The notes under the pieces were generated by a model. It saw nothing but the letters and a program-made list of their open reading frames with translations, was not told where the DNA came from and made no database searches. Made by a program: the position numbers and the translations under genes. From Bdellovibrio sp. GT3 (GTDB lineage Bacteria; Bdellovibrionota; Bdellovibrionia; Bdellovibrionales; Bdellovibrionaceae), in assembly GCF_037996765.1 (NCBI RefSeq), contig NZ_JBBNAD010000006.1:367642-431641 (forward strand): 64,000 nucleotides of DNA, in the 5' to 3' direction. Shown piece after piece: positions 8,604 to 17,549 of this stretch (its first letter is position 1; every line of letters begins with the position of its first letter).

Positions 8604-9914
8604 CTTAAGCGAAAGTTGCACCAACCGGTGAACCAATTCATTCACCGGTACAGCTTCTTCACTTCTTTCGGCCATGGACTTTAATTTCACTACTCCGGAA
8701 GCCAACTCATCTCCACCGATAATCACCGTGTACGGGATTTTACGATCATCCGCGTATTTGAATTGATTCTTAAGTTTCGCGGCATCAGGATAGATATCCA
8801 CGCGAAGGCCCGCGGCTCTCATCTCCAGAGCCAACTTCATCAACGGTGCTCGCATCTCTGCGCTGAACAGTGGCAAAAAGACGTGAGGTGTGGAGGAGAC
8901 ATTCAACTTGTCAGCCTTCTCTTGCAACAATAAAAACAAACGTTCAAAGCCAATGCTGCCACCAAATGCCGGCACCTCTTCACCACCGAACACTTCAAGC
9001 AGGCGGTTGTATCGGCCACCACCACCCAACGACCCGGAAAGATCCGGATGTCTTAATTCGAAGATTGTACCGGTGTAGTAGTCCTGCCCACGCACCAAAG
9101 ACGGATTGAATTGCACTTTCGCACCCGGAATAGCCGCAGTTAAAACTTCAACAAGGGATTTCAAGGAAGATACTGATTCACTCTCGATGGTCATCAGTTT
9201 TTCCAGTGAAGCTCCATCCAAAACCAGACGAATACCCTCAGGCACCCGACCGAACTTGGCAGTTAACTCTTCCTCAACTCCCGCGCGCTCGACCTTGTCC
9301 AATTTATCCAGGGTTACCAGGGCCTCAGCCCACTGCGCCTCTGACAGATCAGAATCCTTAAGAGCGGCAAGCAACCTGCGGTCATTCAGATGAAGTTCCA
9401 CATTTTCAACCTGAAGACTGGAGAACACTTTCAAAATCGCCGCCATGCAATCCGCTTCGGCTCCGATCTCGCGGGAGCCCAGGATATCGACGTCACATTG
9501 ATAGAACTCGCGATAGCGGCCTTTTTGTGGGCTGTCGGCACGCCAGACGGGACCGATCTGAAAAACTTTAAATGGCTTTGGCAACTGCTGCTTGAAACGA
9601 GAATAATATCTGGCCAAGGGCAAAGTTAAATCGAATCTCATGCCCATATCGGCAAGATTTGCTGCACCAGCTTCAAGAGAGCGGGTCAAAGCCTCGCCTC
9701 TTTTTAGAACTTTGAAAATGAGTTTTTCATTTCCAGCGCCCCCACCCTTACCTTCGAGTGTTGCCAGATTCTCAAGAAATGGCATGGCAATCGCCTGGAA
9801 GCCATGGCTCAAATAAATTTCAGAAATTCTTTCGATCAGAAAATTGCGGGCCGCAGATTCTTCAGGGGTAAAGTCACGAAAGCCAGAGGGTGGTAGTACA
9901 GAAATTTTACTCAT
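8595..9914 (-). CDS. hisS: Histidyl-tRNA synthetase
   Basis: A 439-residue class II aminoacyl-tRNA synthetase that charges tRNA-His. Visible landmarks: GFRDFTPEESAARNFL at the start, the motif 2 region PFKVFQIGPVWRADSPQKGRYREFYQCDVDI, the histidine-binding LVRGQDYYTGTIFEL, motif 3 SLGGGGRYNRLLEVFGG...PAFGGSIGFERL, and a C-terminal anticodon-binding domain (HVFLPLFSAEMRAPLMKLALEMR to the end). All segments are intact and full length. It is monocistronic on the minus strand. Confidence 0.97.
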   Translation of the reverse strand: MSKISVLPPSGFRDFTPEESAARNFLIERISEIYLSHGFQAIAMPFLENLATLEGKGGGAGNEKLIFKVLKRGEALTRSLEAGAANLADMGMRFDLTLPLARYYSRFKQQLPKPFKVFQIGPVWRADSPQKGRYREFYQCDVDILGSREIGAEADCMAAILKVFSSLQVENVELHLNDRRLLAALKDSDLSEAQWAEALVTLDKLDKVERAGVEEELTAKFGRVPEGIRLVLDGASLEKLMTIESESVSSLKSLVEVLTAAIPGAKVQFNPSLVRGQDYYTGTIFELRHPDLSGSLGGGGRYNRLLEVFGGEEVPAFGGSIGFERLFLLLQEKADKLNVSSTPHVFLPLFSAEMRAPLMKLALEMRAAGLRVDIYPDAAKLKNQFKYADDRKIPYTVIIGGDELASGVVKLKSMAERSEEAVPVNELVHRLVQLSLKSK

Positions 9915-9955
9915 CCCTCTGTTTTATCGAATTTAAATACGCCCGGCAACCTCTG

Positions 9956-11092
9956 TTATTCAGTAGCCGGAGACTTTTCGCGCCACCAAGGTTCACTTGA
10001 ATAGGAATCGTTCACAGTGACGATTTCACCAATTTTGGGTGTTACCAGCTTCATTCCATTTGCGCTGGCTGCGGCACTTAATTTTTCAAGCGGCTCAAAC
10101 CAGGAGTGAAATGCCAGACTGAACATTCCCCAATGGATTGGGAAGTACCTTTTCGCATTTAAATCCTTAAAGGCATTAACTGACTCGTCGGGCAACAAAT
10201 GCACCTCGCGCCACTTTTCGTTGTATTGTCCGCTTTCCACGAATGCGATATCAAAAGGCCCCAGACGCTGACCAATTTCTTTAAAATGTGTGTCATACCC
10301 TGAATCACCGCTAAAGAAAATACGATGCCTGTCGCTCTTGACCACCCAGGATGCCCATAGGGATTTATTCTGATTCCAAATACCACGGCCGGAAAAATGC
10401 TGCGCCGGGGTGGCAATCATCTCAATATCCCCGAGCTTCGCTGATTGCCACCAGTCCAACTCCTGAATCCTGTTCTCGGCAATTCCCCAACTTTTCAAAT
10501 GGGCACCGACCCCGAGAGGAACAACAAACGGAACGTCTTTGTCTTTAAAGAACCGGATTGAATCCATATCCAAATGATCGTAATGGTCATGACTGATAAC
10601 GATCATGTCGATTTTTGGAAAGCTTGAAAGTGGCACAACCGGATCCTGAAAGCGCTTCATCATAAAGCCCAAAGGCCCCGTACCTGTCGAAAGCACGGGA
10701 TCGATTAAAACCACCTTTCCTTCGAAATTCAAAAGAATGGTTGAATGTCCAAACCACATCAGCTTCAAGTCATTATTGGATTTCAGGAATTCAGCAAAGT
10801 CAGGCGCAACCTCTGGGAGTCTCTGCTTTGGAATGCGATCCTTGTCACCACCCAGCAGGAACTCTTTAATTGTTGCAAAGTTCATGGTGCGCTTGCGCAT
10901 TTCATCCAGGATATTCGCACGACGATTGACGAAAATTCCCTTTTCACGATCGAAGTGCGATGACTTATCAAAAGTATCAGTTTCTTTTTTATTCGGAAGC
11001 TTTCCGAAGGATGCCGCACAACTTGTGATCAGCAATCCCCCGGCTACCAGAATCAAAACGAATATGACAACGAAAGAAATAATCTTCAACAT
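9956..11092 (-). CDS. Membrane-anchored metallo-beta-lactamase-fold hydrolase (NAPE-PLD/UlaG-like)
   Basis: A 378-residue protein starting at the ATG at 11092 (GGGAGA upstream; in-frame starts up to 11116 would only lengthen the N-terminus). A hydrophobic segment ends in LLITSC, which may be a lipobox, so the enzyme is probably tethered facing the periplasm. The metal site is complete: ISHDHYDHLDMDS (HxHxDH), HFSGRG, FSGDSGYDTHF and FPIHWGMF. This arrangement is typical of N-acylphosphatidylethanolamine phospholipase D-like and UlaG-like enzymes. The substrate is unknown; a phospholipid-related ester is possible. Confidence 0.85.
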   Translation of the reverse strand: MLKIISFVVIFVLILVAGGLLITSCAASFGKLPNKKETDTFDKSSHFDREKGIFVNRRANILDEMRKRTMNFATIKEFLLGGDKDRIPKQRLPEVAPDFAEFLKSNNDLKLMWFGHSTILLNFEGKVVLIDPVLSTGTGPLGFMMKRFQDPVVPLSSFPKIDMIVISHDHYDHLDMDSIRFFKDKDVPFVVPLGVGAHLKSWGIAENRIQELDWWQSAKLGDIEMIATPAQHFSGRGIWNQNKSLWASWVVKSDRHRIFFSGDSGYDTHFKEIGQRLGPFDIAFVESGQYNEKWREVHLLPDESVNAFKDLNAKRYFPIHWGMFSLAFHSWFEPLEKLSAAASANGMKLVTPKIGEIVTVNDSYSSEPWWREKSPATE

Positions 11093-11134
11093 GTGGCCCA
11101 TCTCCCAAAGCCACATTATAGACTTAACTGATTT

Positions 11135-11677
11135 CTAATGGCTACGTTTGCTTAAGTAACTTTCCAGTTTATCAAAAGATTCGGACCAGCCCTGAATGCA
11201 GTCTTTTTGATATTCATTCGGAATACCCTGTTGGGATAATTTAAAGCGACTGCCATTGCTTCCATCTGATTCGAACTCAAAAGTAATGTAGGCCATATCC
11301 GACCAACCGCCAGGCATCTGTGCCTGATCGGGAGTGATGGCCTTCCCCCTCTTGTCTGCAAATTGATCGGTCATGACCAGGCGTTCGTTTTCGACGACCT
11401 CTTCAAAGCGTCCCGTCATTCCACCCACAGGACCGGCACCATCGTAGCCATTCATGCTAATAAAATATCTTCCGCCCTCTGTCGCCTCCAACTCCACGTG
11501 CTCGGCGTGAATTCCATTGGGCCACCACCACTGCTTCAGCGCCTCGGGATTAGTGAAGGCCTGCCACAATTCACGAACAGGAACTGAATATTCTCTTTCA
11601 ATCTCTATGAGTTTCGCCTTGGTGGTAGAGTCCTTGTGTTCAAATCGAGGTTGTCTCTTTTCTGATGATGTTTGCAT
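11135..11677 (-). CDS. SRPBCC / AHSA1-type protein
   Basis: A 180-residue protein with the START-like fold of the Activator of Hsp90 ATPase homologue 1-like family: IEIEREYSVPVRELWQAFTNPEALKQWWWPNG at the start, GGRYFISMNGYDG and GRFEEVVENERLVMTDQF in the middle, and GWSESFDKLESYL at the end. The ending matches the usual C-terminal helix. Such proteins bind hydrophobic ligands in a deep cavity; the ligand is unknown. An AGGAGGGG ribosome binding site supports the start. It lies 42 bp upstream of the metallo-hydrolase gene on the same strand and may be co-transcribed with it. Confidence 0.88.
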   Translation of the reverse strand: MQTSSEKRQPRFEHKDSTTKAKLIEIEREYSVPVRELWQAFTNPEALKQWWWPNGIHAEHVELEATEGGRYFISMNGYDGAGPVGGMTGRFEEVVENERLVMTDQFADKRGKAITPDQAQMPGGWSDMAYITFEFESDGSNGSRFKLSQQGIPNEYQKDCIQGWSESFDKLESYLSKRSH

Positions 11678-11739
11678 AGCCCCTCCTGTGAACCCATTTT
11701 ACTCTCGACACCACACGAGGCATCTAATAGCATGGGGCC

Positions 11740-12543
11740 ATGTCAAAAGTCTCCGTCACAGACAAAGTAGTTAGCATTTCAGAAGGCTCACTTTTCGTCC
11801 GTCAGTGGGTGCCCCCCACAGTGCTCACAAAGGATCCCCTTATTCTGCTTCATGACAGTCTTGGATCTGTGGAGCAGTGGCGAAGCTTCCCCGAACAACT
11901 TGCAGAACGTTTGTCTTGTCCTGTCATTGCTTATGACAGAATGGGCTTTGGAAAGTCGACGGCTCGTTCAGCACTTCCCTCCCAAAGGTTTATTGAAGAA
12001 GAAGCCACCGTCTATTTCCCGCAGCTACGCAAAGAACTTGGCTTCAATCGCTTTGCACTTTTTGGTCACAGTGTTGGTGGTGGCATGGCGCTGGAGATTG
12101 CCGCCCATTATCCGGAATTTTGTACTGCCATAGTCTCTGAATCAGCTCAGGCATTTGTGGAAGATCGCACAATAGATGGAATCACTAAAGCCAAGGTTGC
12201 ATTTCAGAATGAAGAGCAATTAAACAAGCTGCGCAAATGGCATGGCGATAAGGCCGAATGGGTTTTGCATGCATGGACTGATGTTTGGTTATCGAAAGAT
12301 TTTGAAAACTGGCAACTAAAGCCGGCTCTATCCAACGTCACGTCACCAACATTGGTCATTCATGGTGAACGTGATGAATTCGGATCCGTGGCTTTTCCAA
12401 ATTTGATTGCCAATAACGTCAGGGGACCTGTCAAAGAATGGGTGCTGCCGGGTGTGGGGCATGTGCCCCACCGTGAAAACCCCGAACTGATTTTGAATTT
12501 GGTCTCGGAGTTTTTTGCTGATTACTTGCAAACCGCGCGATAG
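11740..12543 (+). CDS. Alpha/beta-fold hydrolase
   Basis: A 267-residue cytoplasmic hydrolase. Oxyanion-region motif LLHDSLGSVEQW, then AYDRMGFGKS, nucleophile elbow FGHSVGGGM (Ser111), acid region VIHGERDEFG and catalytic His in GVGHVPHREN. All parts of the Ser-Asp-His triad are present. The closest general class is the MhpC/haloperoxidase-type esterases; the substrate cannot be told. Its 3' end overlaps the convergent small secreted-protein gene by 22 bp. Confidence 0.88.
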   Translation: MSKVSVTDKVVSISEGSLFVRQWVPPTVLTKDPLILLHDSLGSVEQWRSFPEQLAERLSCPVIAYDRMGFGKSTARSALPSQRFIEEEATVYFPQLRKELGFNRFALFGHSVGGGMALEIAAHYPEFCTAIVSESAQAFVEDRTIDGITKAKVAFQNEEQLNKLRKWHGDKAEWVLHAWTDVWLSKDFENWQLKPALSNVTSPTLVIHGERDEFGSVAFPNLIANNVRGPVKEWVLPGVGHVPHRENPELILNLVSEFFADYLQTAR

Positions 12544-12779
12544 ATCACAGTTTTATTAAAGATCATGGCTTCCGAGTCACAGATCGTCTGGTTTTGATTG
12601 CAATCCGCAACTACGACGATTTCTCCAGCACTGGATTCTCTTACCACTTTATTCGCGTCGCACCAGCTAAGTTGCTGGTAAGAATCCGCCTTGGTATAAA
12701 CTCCTGAATCACGGTCATAAAAGCCAGCCGCCATTGCAGAACTGGAAATAAGCATAAGGGCACAAATCAATAGTTTCAT
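12522..12779 (-). CDS. Small secreted protein, unknown function
   Basis: An 85-residue protein. The ATG at 12779 has GAAGGAG upstream and opens a signal peptide MKLLICALMLISSSAMAA. The mature part of about 67 residues has four Cys (SWCDANK, VADCNQ, TICDSE, RAVCK), suggesting two disulfides in the periplasm. A longer in-frame start at 12854 lacks a ribosome binding site and would put polar residues before the signal. No family was recognised. Confidence 0.7.
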   Translation of the reverse strand: MKLLICALMLISSSAMAAGFYDRDSGVYTKADSYQQLSWCDANKVVRESSAGEIVVVADCNQNQTICDSEAMIFNKTVIYRAVCK

Positions 12780-12797
12780 AAACGAACTCCTTCGCCC

Positions 12798-12822
12798 CCT
12801 TGCATGCAACCCGCATGCAAGG
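12798..12822 (-). promoter_or_regulatory. Perfect inverted repeat in the leader of the 12779 gene
   Basis: Arms CCTTGCATGC and GCATGCAAGG, 10 bp and perfect, with a 5-nt spacer. It lies 19 bases upstream of the start codon, just before the ribosome binding site. It could be a protein-binding operator or an mRNA hairpin. No T-run follows, so it is not an intrinsic terminator. Confidence 0.55.
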
Positions 12823-12897
12823 TTGAACACGAACCAGCTCGCCCTGATCATCAAATCAATGCCTAAGAATTTGACACGAGACCTGAAAAGGCCCCTG

Positions 12898-13776
12898 CTA
12901 AGGATTACCTAGAAATTCATTCACAAACCCTGCGGTATATTCCGGAACCTTGGTGACAACTGCAGACATAGAGGTTTCCCCCAGGAAGTCTCCGTGCCCT
13001 CCTGGTACAATCATGAGCCTGGAAACTTTAATTAGCCTGGACAGGGCGACTGCATGCTCCGGCGTTGAAACATCCTGATCTCCCTGAACAATCAACGTTG
13101 CCGAGGTGATGGATTTGATTTTGCCATCCGGAATATCCTTAAAAGACCTCATCCGTGCCGCATCCTTATCATGCATATTGCGAAGAGCCGCTGGATCCGG
13201 ATTGATCTTCAAATAGGCGTCCTTTAATGATTGCGGCATATCCGCAAAAGTCGCTTTTTTCATATAGTCGAAGAAGCCCGGAGCGGCTCCGCTTCTTTTG
13301 GTAAAAGAAGAAATGTGAACCATTTTGCGAACCAACTGGGGGTGCCTTAGTGTGAGCTGCAAGGTATTGGTCGCACCGTTGCTGAAACCCATGACATCCA
13401 CCTTGGTAACACCAAGAGACTTCATCAACGCGGCGACATCATCTGCTGTTTGCTCAAATACCACGGGCCCCGGTCGGTCCCCGCTTCGCCCATGAGCCTG
13501 TTCATCGATGGCAATAACCGTTCGTTGCGGAGTGAAATACGGGATAATATGCGCCCAGGTGACATCAATGCTTGAGCCCCCACCGTGCAACAATACGAGC
13601 GGCACACCAGCTTTATCCCCGTGAATCTCATAATACATGCGCAGGCCGTTGACTTCGGCATACCCCGATCGAACCAGAGGTTTCTTTGACTCTTCCACTT
13701 TACCTCCTGAAGCACATCCCGACAGAATCGCAACGGCGACAACGACGACAGTTCCAATTGCCAAATTCAATTTCAT
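12898..13776 (-). CDS. Alpha/beta hydrolase lipoprotein
   Basis: A 292-residue protein with a lipoprotein signal (hydrophobic segment ending AILSGCASGG; lipobox LSGC). The ATG at 13776 has GGAGAG upstream. The hydrolase domain has LVLLHGGGSSIDVTW, AIDEQAHGRSGD, the elbow MGFSNGATN (Ser nucleophile), LIVQGDQDVSTPEHA and the catalytic His in VPGGHGDF. It is predicted to be an envelope-anchored esterase or lipase-like enzyme. It is not clearly linked to its neighbours. Confidence 0.88.
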   Translation of the reverse strand: MKLNLAIGTVVVVAVAILSGCASGGKVEESKKPLVRSGYAEVNGLRMYYEIHGDKAGVPLVLLHGGGSSIDVTWAHIIPYFTPQRTVIAIDEQAHGRSGDRPGPVVFEQTADDVAALMKSLGVTKVDVMGFSNGATNTLQLTLRHPQLVRKMVHISSFTKRSGAAPGFFDYMKKATFADMPQSLKDAYLKINPDPAALRNMHDKDAARMRSFKDIPDGKIKSITSATLIVQGDQDVSTPEHAVALSRLIKVSRLMIVPGGHGDFLGETSMSAVVTKVPEYTAGFVNEFLGNP

Positions 13777-13951
13777 CTTCTCTCCTTTGACCATTTCACT
13801 AAGTTAGTCCAGACGATAACAAGACTTAATATGCGAGTAAAATTCGCTTGTGGCAAACTTCACTTTTGGAATGTTCAAATAGGTCGAGTTGGTCTATAAA
13901 CTTGCCGACTAGTATTTAACAATATTCAAAATACAACAGTGAGGTTTTGAG

Positions 13952-15445
13952 ATGAGAAAAGACTTTTACACGGCATTTGCTTTTGTGATCGTCATGAATT
14001 TCATATTTTATTTATATTGGCCTGTGGGACTTTTCACGCTGATATTTTTTGTACCATTCTTCTTACTTGGCTTTCGCGATATCATGCAACCTCGCCACGC
14101 CATCAAATCCAACTTCCCTGTCTTCGGACACTTTCGTTATCTTCTGGAATCCATCCGTCCCGAGATCAATCAATACTTCATTGAATCCAACACTGATGGA
14201 AAACCGTTCAATCGTGAACAACGCTCTGTCGTGTATCAACGTTCCAAAAAAGTTCTGGATACTATTCCGTTTGGAACCCAACACGATGTTTACAAACAAG
14301 GCTATGAATTCGTCACTCACTCTCTTTATCCCAAACACGTGGATCGCAAAAGTTTGCGCATCACGATTGGCGGCGAATTGTGTACACAGCCTTATTCCAT
14401 GTCGTTATTAAATATTTCCGCAATGAGTTTTGGTTCCCTTTCCACAGCCAGCATCCTGGCCCTGAATGGTGGAGCTAAAGATGGTGGCTTCGCCCACAAC
14501 ACCGGCGAAGGCGGTATTTCGCCTTATCATTTGCAACCTGATGGTGATCTTATCTGGCAGGTCGGCACCGGTTACTTTGGCTGCCGCACTCACGATGGGG
14601 ATTTTGATCCGGAGTTGTTTAAAACCAACTCTCGCCGTCCACAGGTAAAGATGATCGAACTAAAACTTTCCCAAGGTGCAAAGCCTGGCCACGGCGGTAT
14701 GCTATCCGGAAAGAAAGTGACAGAGGAAATTGCTCGCATCCGTAACGTTCCGATTGGGAAAGATGTCTTGTCCCCTCCAGGCCACAAAGCTTTCTCGGAT
14801 GCAGCCGGAATGCTGGAGTTCATTGCGAAACTGCGTGACCTTTCAGGTGGAAAACCTGTCGGAATCAAAATGTGCTTGGGTCATCGCCAGGAATTCCAGG
14901 AGCTTGTGAACCTTATGCGCGCCCGCAATTCATATCCCGACTTTATCGTCGTCGACGGCGCTGAAGGCGGAACCGGTGCCGCACCATTGGAGTTTTCAAA
15001 TTATATCGGCACACCAGGCGTGGATGCTTTGGTGGTGGTCATTGATACATTGAAGGCCGCAGGCATTAAAGACAAAATCAAAGTCATCGCGACCGGAAAG
15101 ATCACAACCGCTTTTGATATCGTGAAGCTTCTGTGCATCGGTGCTGACGCAACTTATGCTGCCCGCTCCATGATGCTGGCCCTGGGTTGTATTCAGGCGC
15201 TTCGTTGCAATAACAACAAATGTCCCACGGGGGTCGCTACTCAGGATCCAAATCTGGTTAAAGGCCTTCACGTTCCAACCAAACGTGAACGCGTTAAGAA
15301 CTTCCATCAGGAAACGTTGGAATCTGTCGCTCATATGATCGGAGCCATGGGAATATCCCACCACAGCGATTTGAACCGCAGTCATCTGCACAAACGCGTG
15401 GATGAGAACCTGATTAAAACCTACGCTGAGATTTTTAATCCTTAA
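13952..15445 (+). CDS. Membrane-anchored glutamate-synthase-like FMN-binding protein
   Basis: A 497-residue protein. Residues of about 8-45 form one or two membrane helices. The rest is the FMN-binding TIM-barrel of the glutamate synthase large subunit: ISAMSFGSLSTASILALN, NTGEGGISPYH, QGAKPGHGGML, DGAEGGTGAAPLEF, and the Cys-containing LRCNNNKCPTGVATQDP near the Fe-S site. The glutaminase domain of real GltB is absent. The family (YerD/glutamate synthase-related) is widespread, and its reaction is not defined. A GAGG ribosome binding site and a following terminator suggest a single-gene transcript. Confidence 0.9.
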   Translation: MRKDFYTAFAFVIVMNFIFYLYWPVGLFTLIFFVPFFLLGFRDIMQPRHAIKSNFPVFGHFRYLLESIRPEINQYFIESNTDGKPFNREQRSVVYQRSKKVLDTIPFGTQHDVYKQGYEFVTHSLYPKHVDRKSLRITIGGELCTQPYSMSLLNISAMSFGSLSTASILALNGGAKDGGFAHNTGEGGISPYHLQPDGDLIWQVGTGYFGCRTHDGDFDPELFKTNSRRPQVKMIELKLSQGAKPGHGGMLSGKKVTEEIARIRNVPIGKDVLSPPGHKAFSDAAGMLEFIAKLRDLSGGKPVGIKMCLGHRQEFQELVNLMRARNSYPDFIVVDGAEGGTGAAPLEFSNYIGTPGVDALVVVIDTLKAAGIKDKIKVIATGKITTAFDIVKLLCIGADATYAARSMMLALGCIQALRCNNNKCPTGVATQDPNLVKGLHVPTKRERVKNFHQETLESVAHMIGAMGISHHSDLNRSHLHKRVDENLIKTYAEIFNP

Positions 15446-15450
15446 AACGA

Positions 15451-15480
15451 AAAACCCAGGATCGCTTCCTGGGTTTTTTA
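15451..15480. terminator. Bidirectional intrinsic terminator
   Basis: Perfect 11-bp arms AAAACCCAGGA and TCCTGGGTTTT around TCGCT, followed by more T. It is shared by the flavoprotein gene (+) and the convergent gene ending at 15483 (-). Confidence 0.9.
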
Positions 15481-15482
15481 TA

Positions 15483-15968
15483 TCAAACTGCTTTTTCTTT
15501 AAGAAAAGAGAAGATTTTTTCCACCATGAAATCCGGTTCCATGGGACTTGCGCATTTCGTGCAGGTCAAATCCGGCAAATGCACTTCGTGCGGAAGCTGG
15601 TTCACCGCATACTTATAGTGAACGTCATTTTCCAGCTTCATCGTCATTTCAAAGGCACAAGACTCACATAAAAATGGCGCAATGAAAGAGGCGATGACCG
15701 TCCCTTTGGGCACAAATCCGTGAACGATATTGACTTGATTCACGATCACGTAAGGACACTCCTCCATGACCAGCTTGGTACCCAGCGAAAACCGCACTGT
15801 CCAGGAAATCCAATTCTTAACACCAATGGAATTGATGAAAGTCACCTTGGACAGATTTAATTTAATGTTCTTGAAGTTCTGAATTTTTACATCAAAGAGC
15901 TCGGTTTTTTCGCTGATAGGTCCCTCGAGAAAGATCTCAATCGCGTCACCGTTGGTTTTATAATTCAT
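15483..15968 (-). CDS. STAS-like domain protein with a zinc-ribbon-like Cys pair set
   Basis: A 161-residue protein. Residues 1-80 read like a STAS/anti-sigma-antagonist-type fold (DAIEIFLEGPISEKTELFD, IKLNLSKVTFINSIGVKNWISW). The segment INSIGVK sits where STAS proteins carry the D-S-x-G motif. The second half has two CxxC pairs (FLCESCAFEM and LTCTKCASPMEPDFM), likely binding one zinc. STAS domains act in partner-switching regulation; the zinc element suggests a dedicated partner. No ribosome binding site is obvious. The role is unknown. Confidence 0.65.
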   Translation of the reverse strand: MNYKTNGDAIEIFLEGPISEKTELFDVKIQNFKNIKLNLSKVTFINSIGVKNWISWTVRFSLGTKLVMEECPYVIVNQVNIVHGFVPKGTVIASFIAPFLCESCAFEMTMKLENDVHYKYAVNQLPHEVHLPDLTCTKCASPMEPDFMVEKIFSFLKEKAV

Positions 15969-16069
15969 TACTTGATGATGAAAGCTTTAAAGACAAGATG
16001 CAAGAGCCCATAATACAAACTGCACCTTTTTGGAGTCATATCAAAGCAGGCTCACAAGCTGACTCATAA

Positions 16070-16720
16070 TTAGTACGCCGGTGCACCTTGTGGACGAATT
16101 AAGTTCAATAAGAAGGTCCGACTCCGCTGATACATTCGATTCTCCGCAACTGGATGGTAGTAAGTGGGATTACGACTGACCACAACCACACCTGCAACTT
16201 GTTCGAGACTTAGCTCGTTTAAGTTTCGTTTGAAGTAGTAAGTACTGGCATTTTGAAAACCACCCAGCTCACGCCCTTCCACATTTCCAAATGAGTGCCT
16301 GTTGATAACTTGCTCTAAAATCTGATCATAGCTGTAGTTAAGATGCAGACGTATGAAGGCCATTTGGTCTTCAACACCCTTTATGAAAGTCCCCCGACCT
16401 TGGGGCGGCATCAAAATCTCAATCAACTCCCAGGAAAGTTTGCAATCCAAATGCAGCGACGGTGTGTCTGAGACTAGTTTCTGGAAGGCCGACCATTCGT
16501 TGCACAGTGCAGACTGAGGGTACTCCACCTCATTCATTATTTTAATCAAAGAAGGAGGCAGGTCCTTAAACGGCACATAGGGATGAGGCTTAATCACCAT
16601 TGCCGTATCAAGCGCTTTACTCACGCGTCGATATTCAACGAGGGTAAACAAAGACAAAGCCCCTGTAACGGCAAAAGAGGCCGTAAAAAAGAATGTCAGA
16701 ATGAACTTCAGTGAACTCAT
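16070..16720 (-). CDS. Degenerate GT51 (peptidoglycan glycosyltransferase)-like membrane protein
   Basis: A 216-residue protein with one N-terminal membrane helix (about 5-28). The C-terminal 80 residues follow GT51 closely: SYDQILEQVINRHSFG, GFQNASTYYFKRNLNELS, EQVAGVVVVSRNPTYYHPV and RMYQRSRTFLLNLI. These match the part of class A PBPs and MtgA around KxxILxxYLNxxxFG. The two catalytic motifs are altered: the EDxxFxxHxG segment becomes NEVEYPQSAL, and GGSTITQQ is not recognisable. It is probably a non-catalytic or specialised relative that binds glycan or a PBP. A TTG at 16738 is an alternative start. Confidence 0.65.
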   Translation of the reverse strand: MSSLKFILTFFFTASFAVTGALSLFTLVEYRRVSKALDTAMVIKPHPYVPFKDLPPSLIKIMNEVEYPQSALCNEWSAFQKLVSDTPSLHLDCKLSWELIEILMPPQGRGTFIKGVEDQMAFIRLHLNYSYDQILEQVINRHSFGNVEGRELGGFQNASTYYFKRNLNELSLEQVAGVVVVSRNPTYYHPVAENRMYQRSRTFLLNLIRPQGAPAY

Positions 16721-16861
16721 GATTTTAAAGCGCTCCAAATGGATCTTGTGAGTTTATCAAAGAAATTCTCGGATAATAATCCAGGAAAAAGCACTCGTAG
16801 TATTATTGACTCCAAAAATATCGAACGAACTACACTATACATAGATTCTTACGATAAATCC

Positions 16862-17398
16862 TTACTTTTTCTTGGTCTTGGCTGAATCTGAGAAAAGATG
16901 AAGATAGCGTTCATAACCTTTGGATTTCATCTCCTCAACCGGAATGAAACGAAGAGCCGCCGAGTTGATACAATAACGTTTCCCGCCTTTATCCTTCGGT
17001 CCATCATCAAACAAGTGACCCAAGTGCGAATCTGCTTTTTTGGAACGAAGTTCTGTTCGTTCCACCGACATCTCTCGATCCGGCCGAGCCGTCACCACAT
17101 CTTCATCAATCGCTTTGGTAAAGCTGGGCCAACCGGTCCCAGAATCATACTTGTCCGTGGAACTAAATAACGGCTCTCCACTTATTATGTCCACATAGAT
17201 CCCGGCCCGTTTGTTATCCCAATAGGCATTATCAAAGGGCTTCTCTGTCGCCGCTTGCTGCGTGCACTGGTACTGCATGGGCGTCAGCTTCTTACGAAGC
17301 TCCGCATCCGTGAGCTTCTTATAGTCTCCATCAGCGCCGAACAGAACGCTGGATAGAAGCAATCCCAAAACGAGAGTAAACCAGAACTGATTCCTCAT
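16862..17398 (-). CDS. msrB: Exported peptide-methionine (R)-S-oxide reductase
   Basis: A 178-residue MsrB, which reduces methionine-R-sulfoxide. Signal peptide at residues 1-21, then [55 protein letters not shown], the conserved [11 protein letters not shown], and [13 protein letters not shown] with the catalytic Cys143. The zinc-binding CxxC pairs of other MsrB types are missing. GGGGG precedes the ATG. As with the MsrA at 3971-4540 it should work outside the cytoplasm, yet the two genes are 12 kb apart. Confidence 0.95.
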   Translation of the reverse strand: MRNQFWFTLVLGLLLSSVLFGADGDYKKLTDAELRKKLTPMQYQCTQQAATEKPFDNAYWDNKRAGIYVDIISGEPLFSSTDKYDSGTGWPSFTKAIDEDVVTARPDREMSVERTELRSKKADSHLGHLFDDGPKDKGGKRYCINSAALRFIPVEEMKSKGYERYLHLFSDSAKTKKK

Positions 17399-17549
17399 GG
17401 TGGCCCCCTTTGCTCAATAGAATACCAAATGCAATTCACATTATACATTTCAAGAAATCTTGAGGCAATTTAACAGGTTAAATTGAGACTATGGATTGTG
17501 AGCATTTTCAGTTCGCATTACGATTAGTAAATCAGACAAAGGAACGTTC

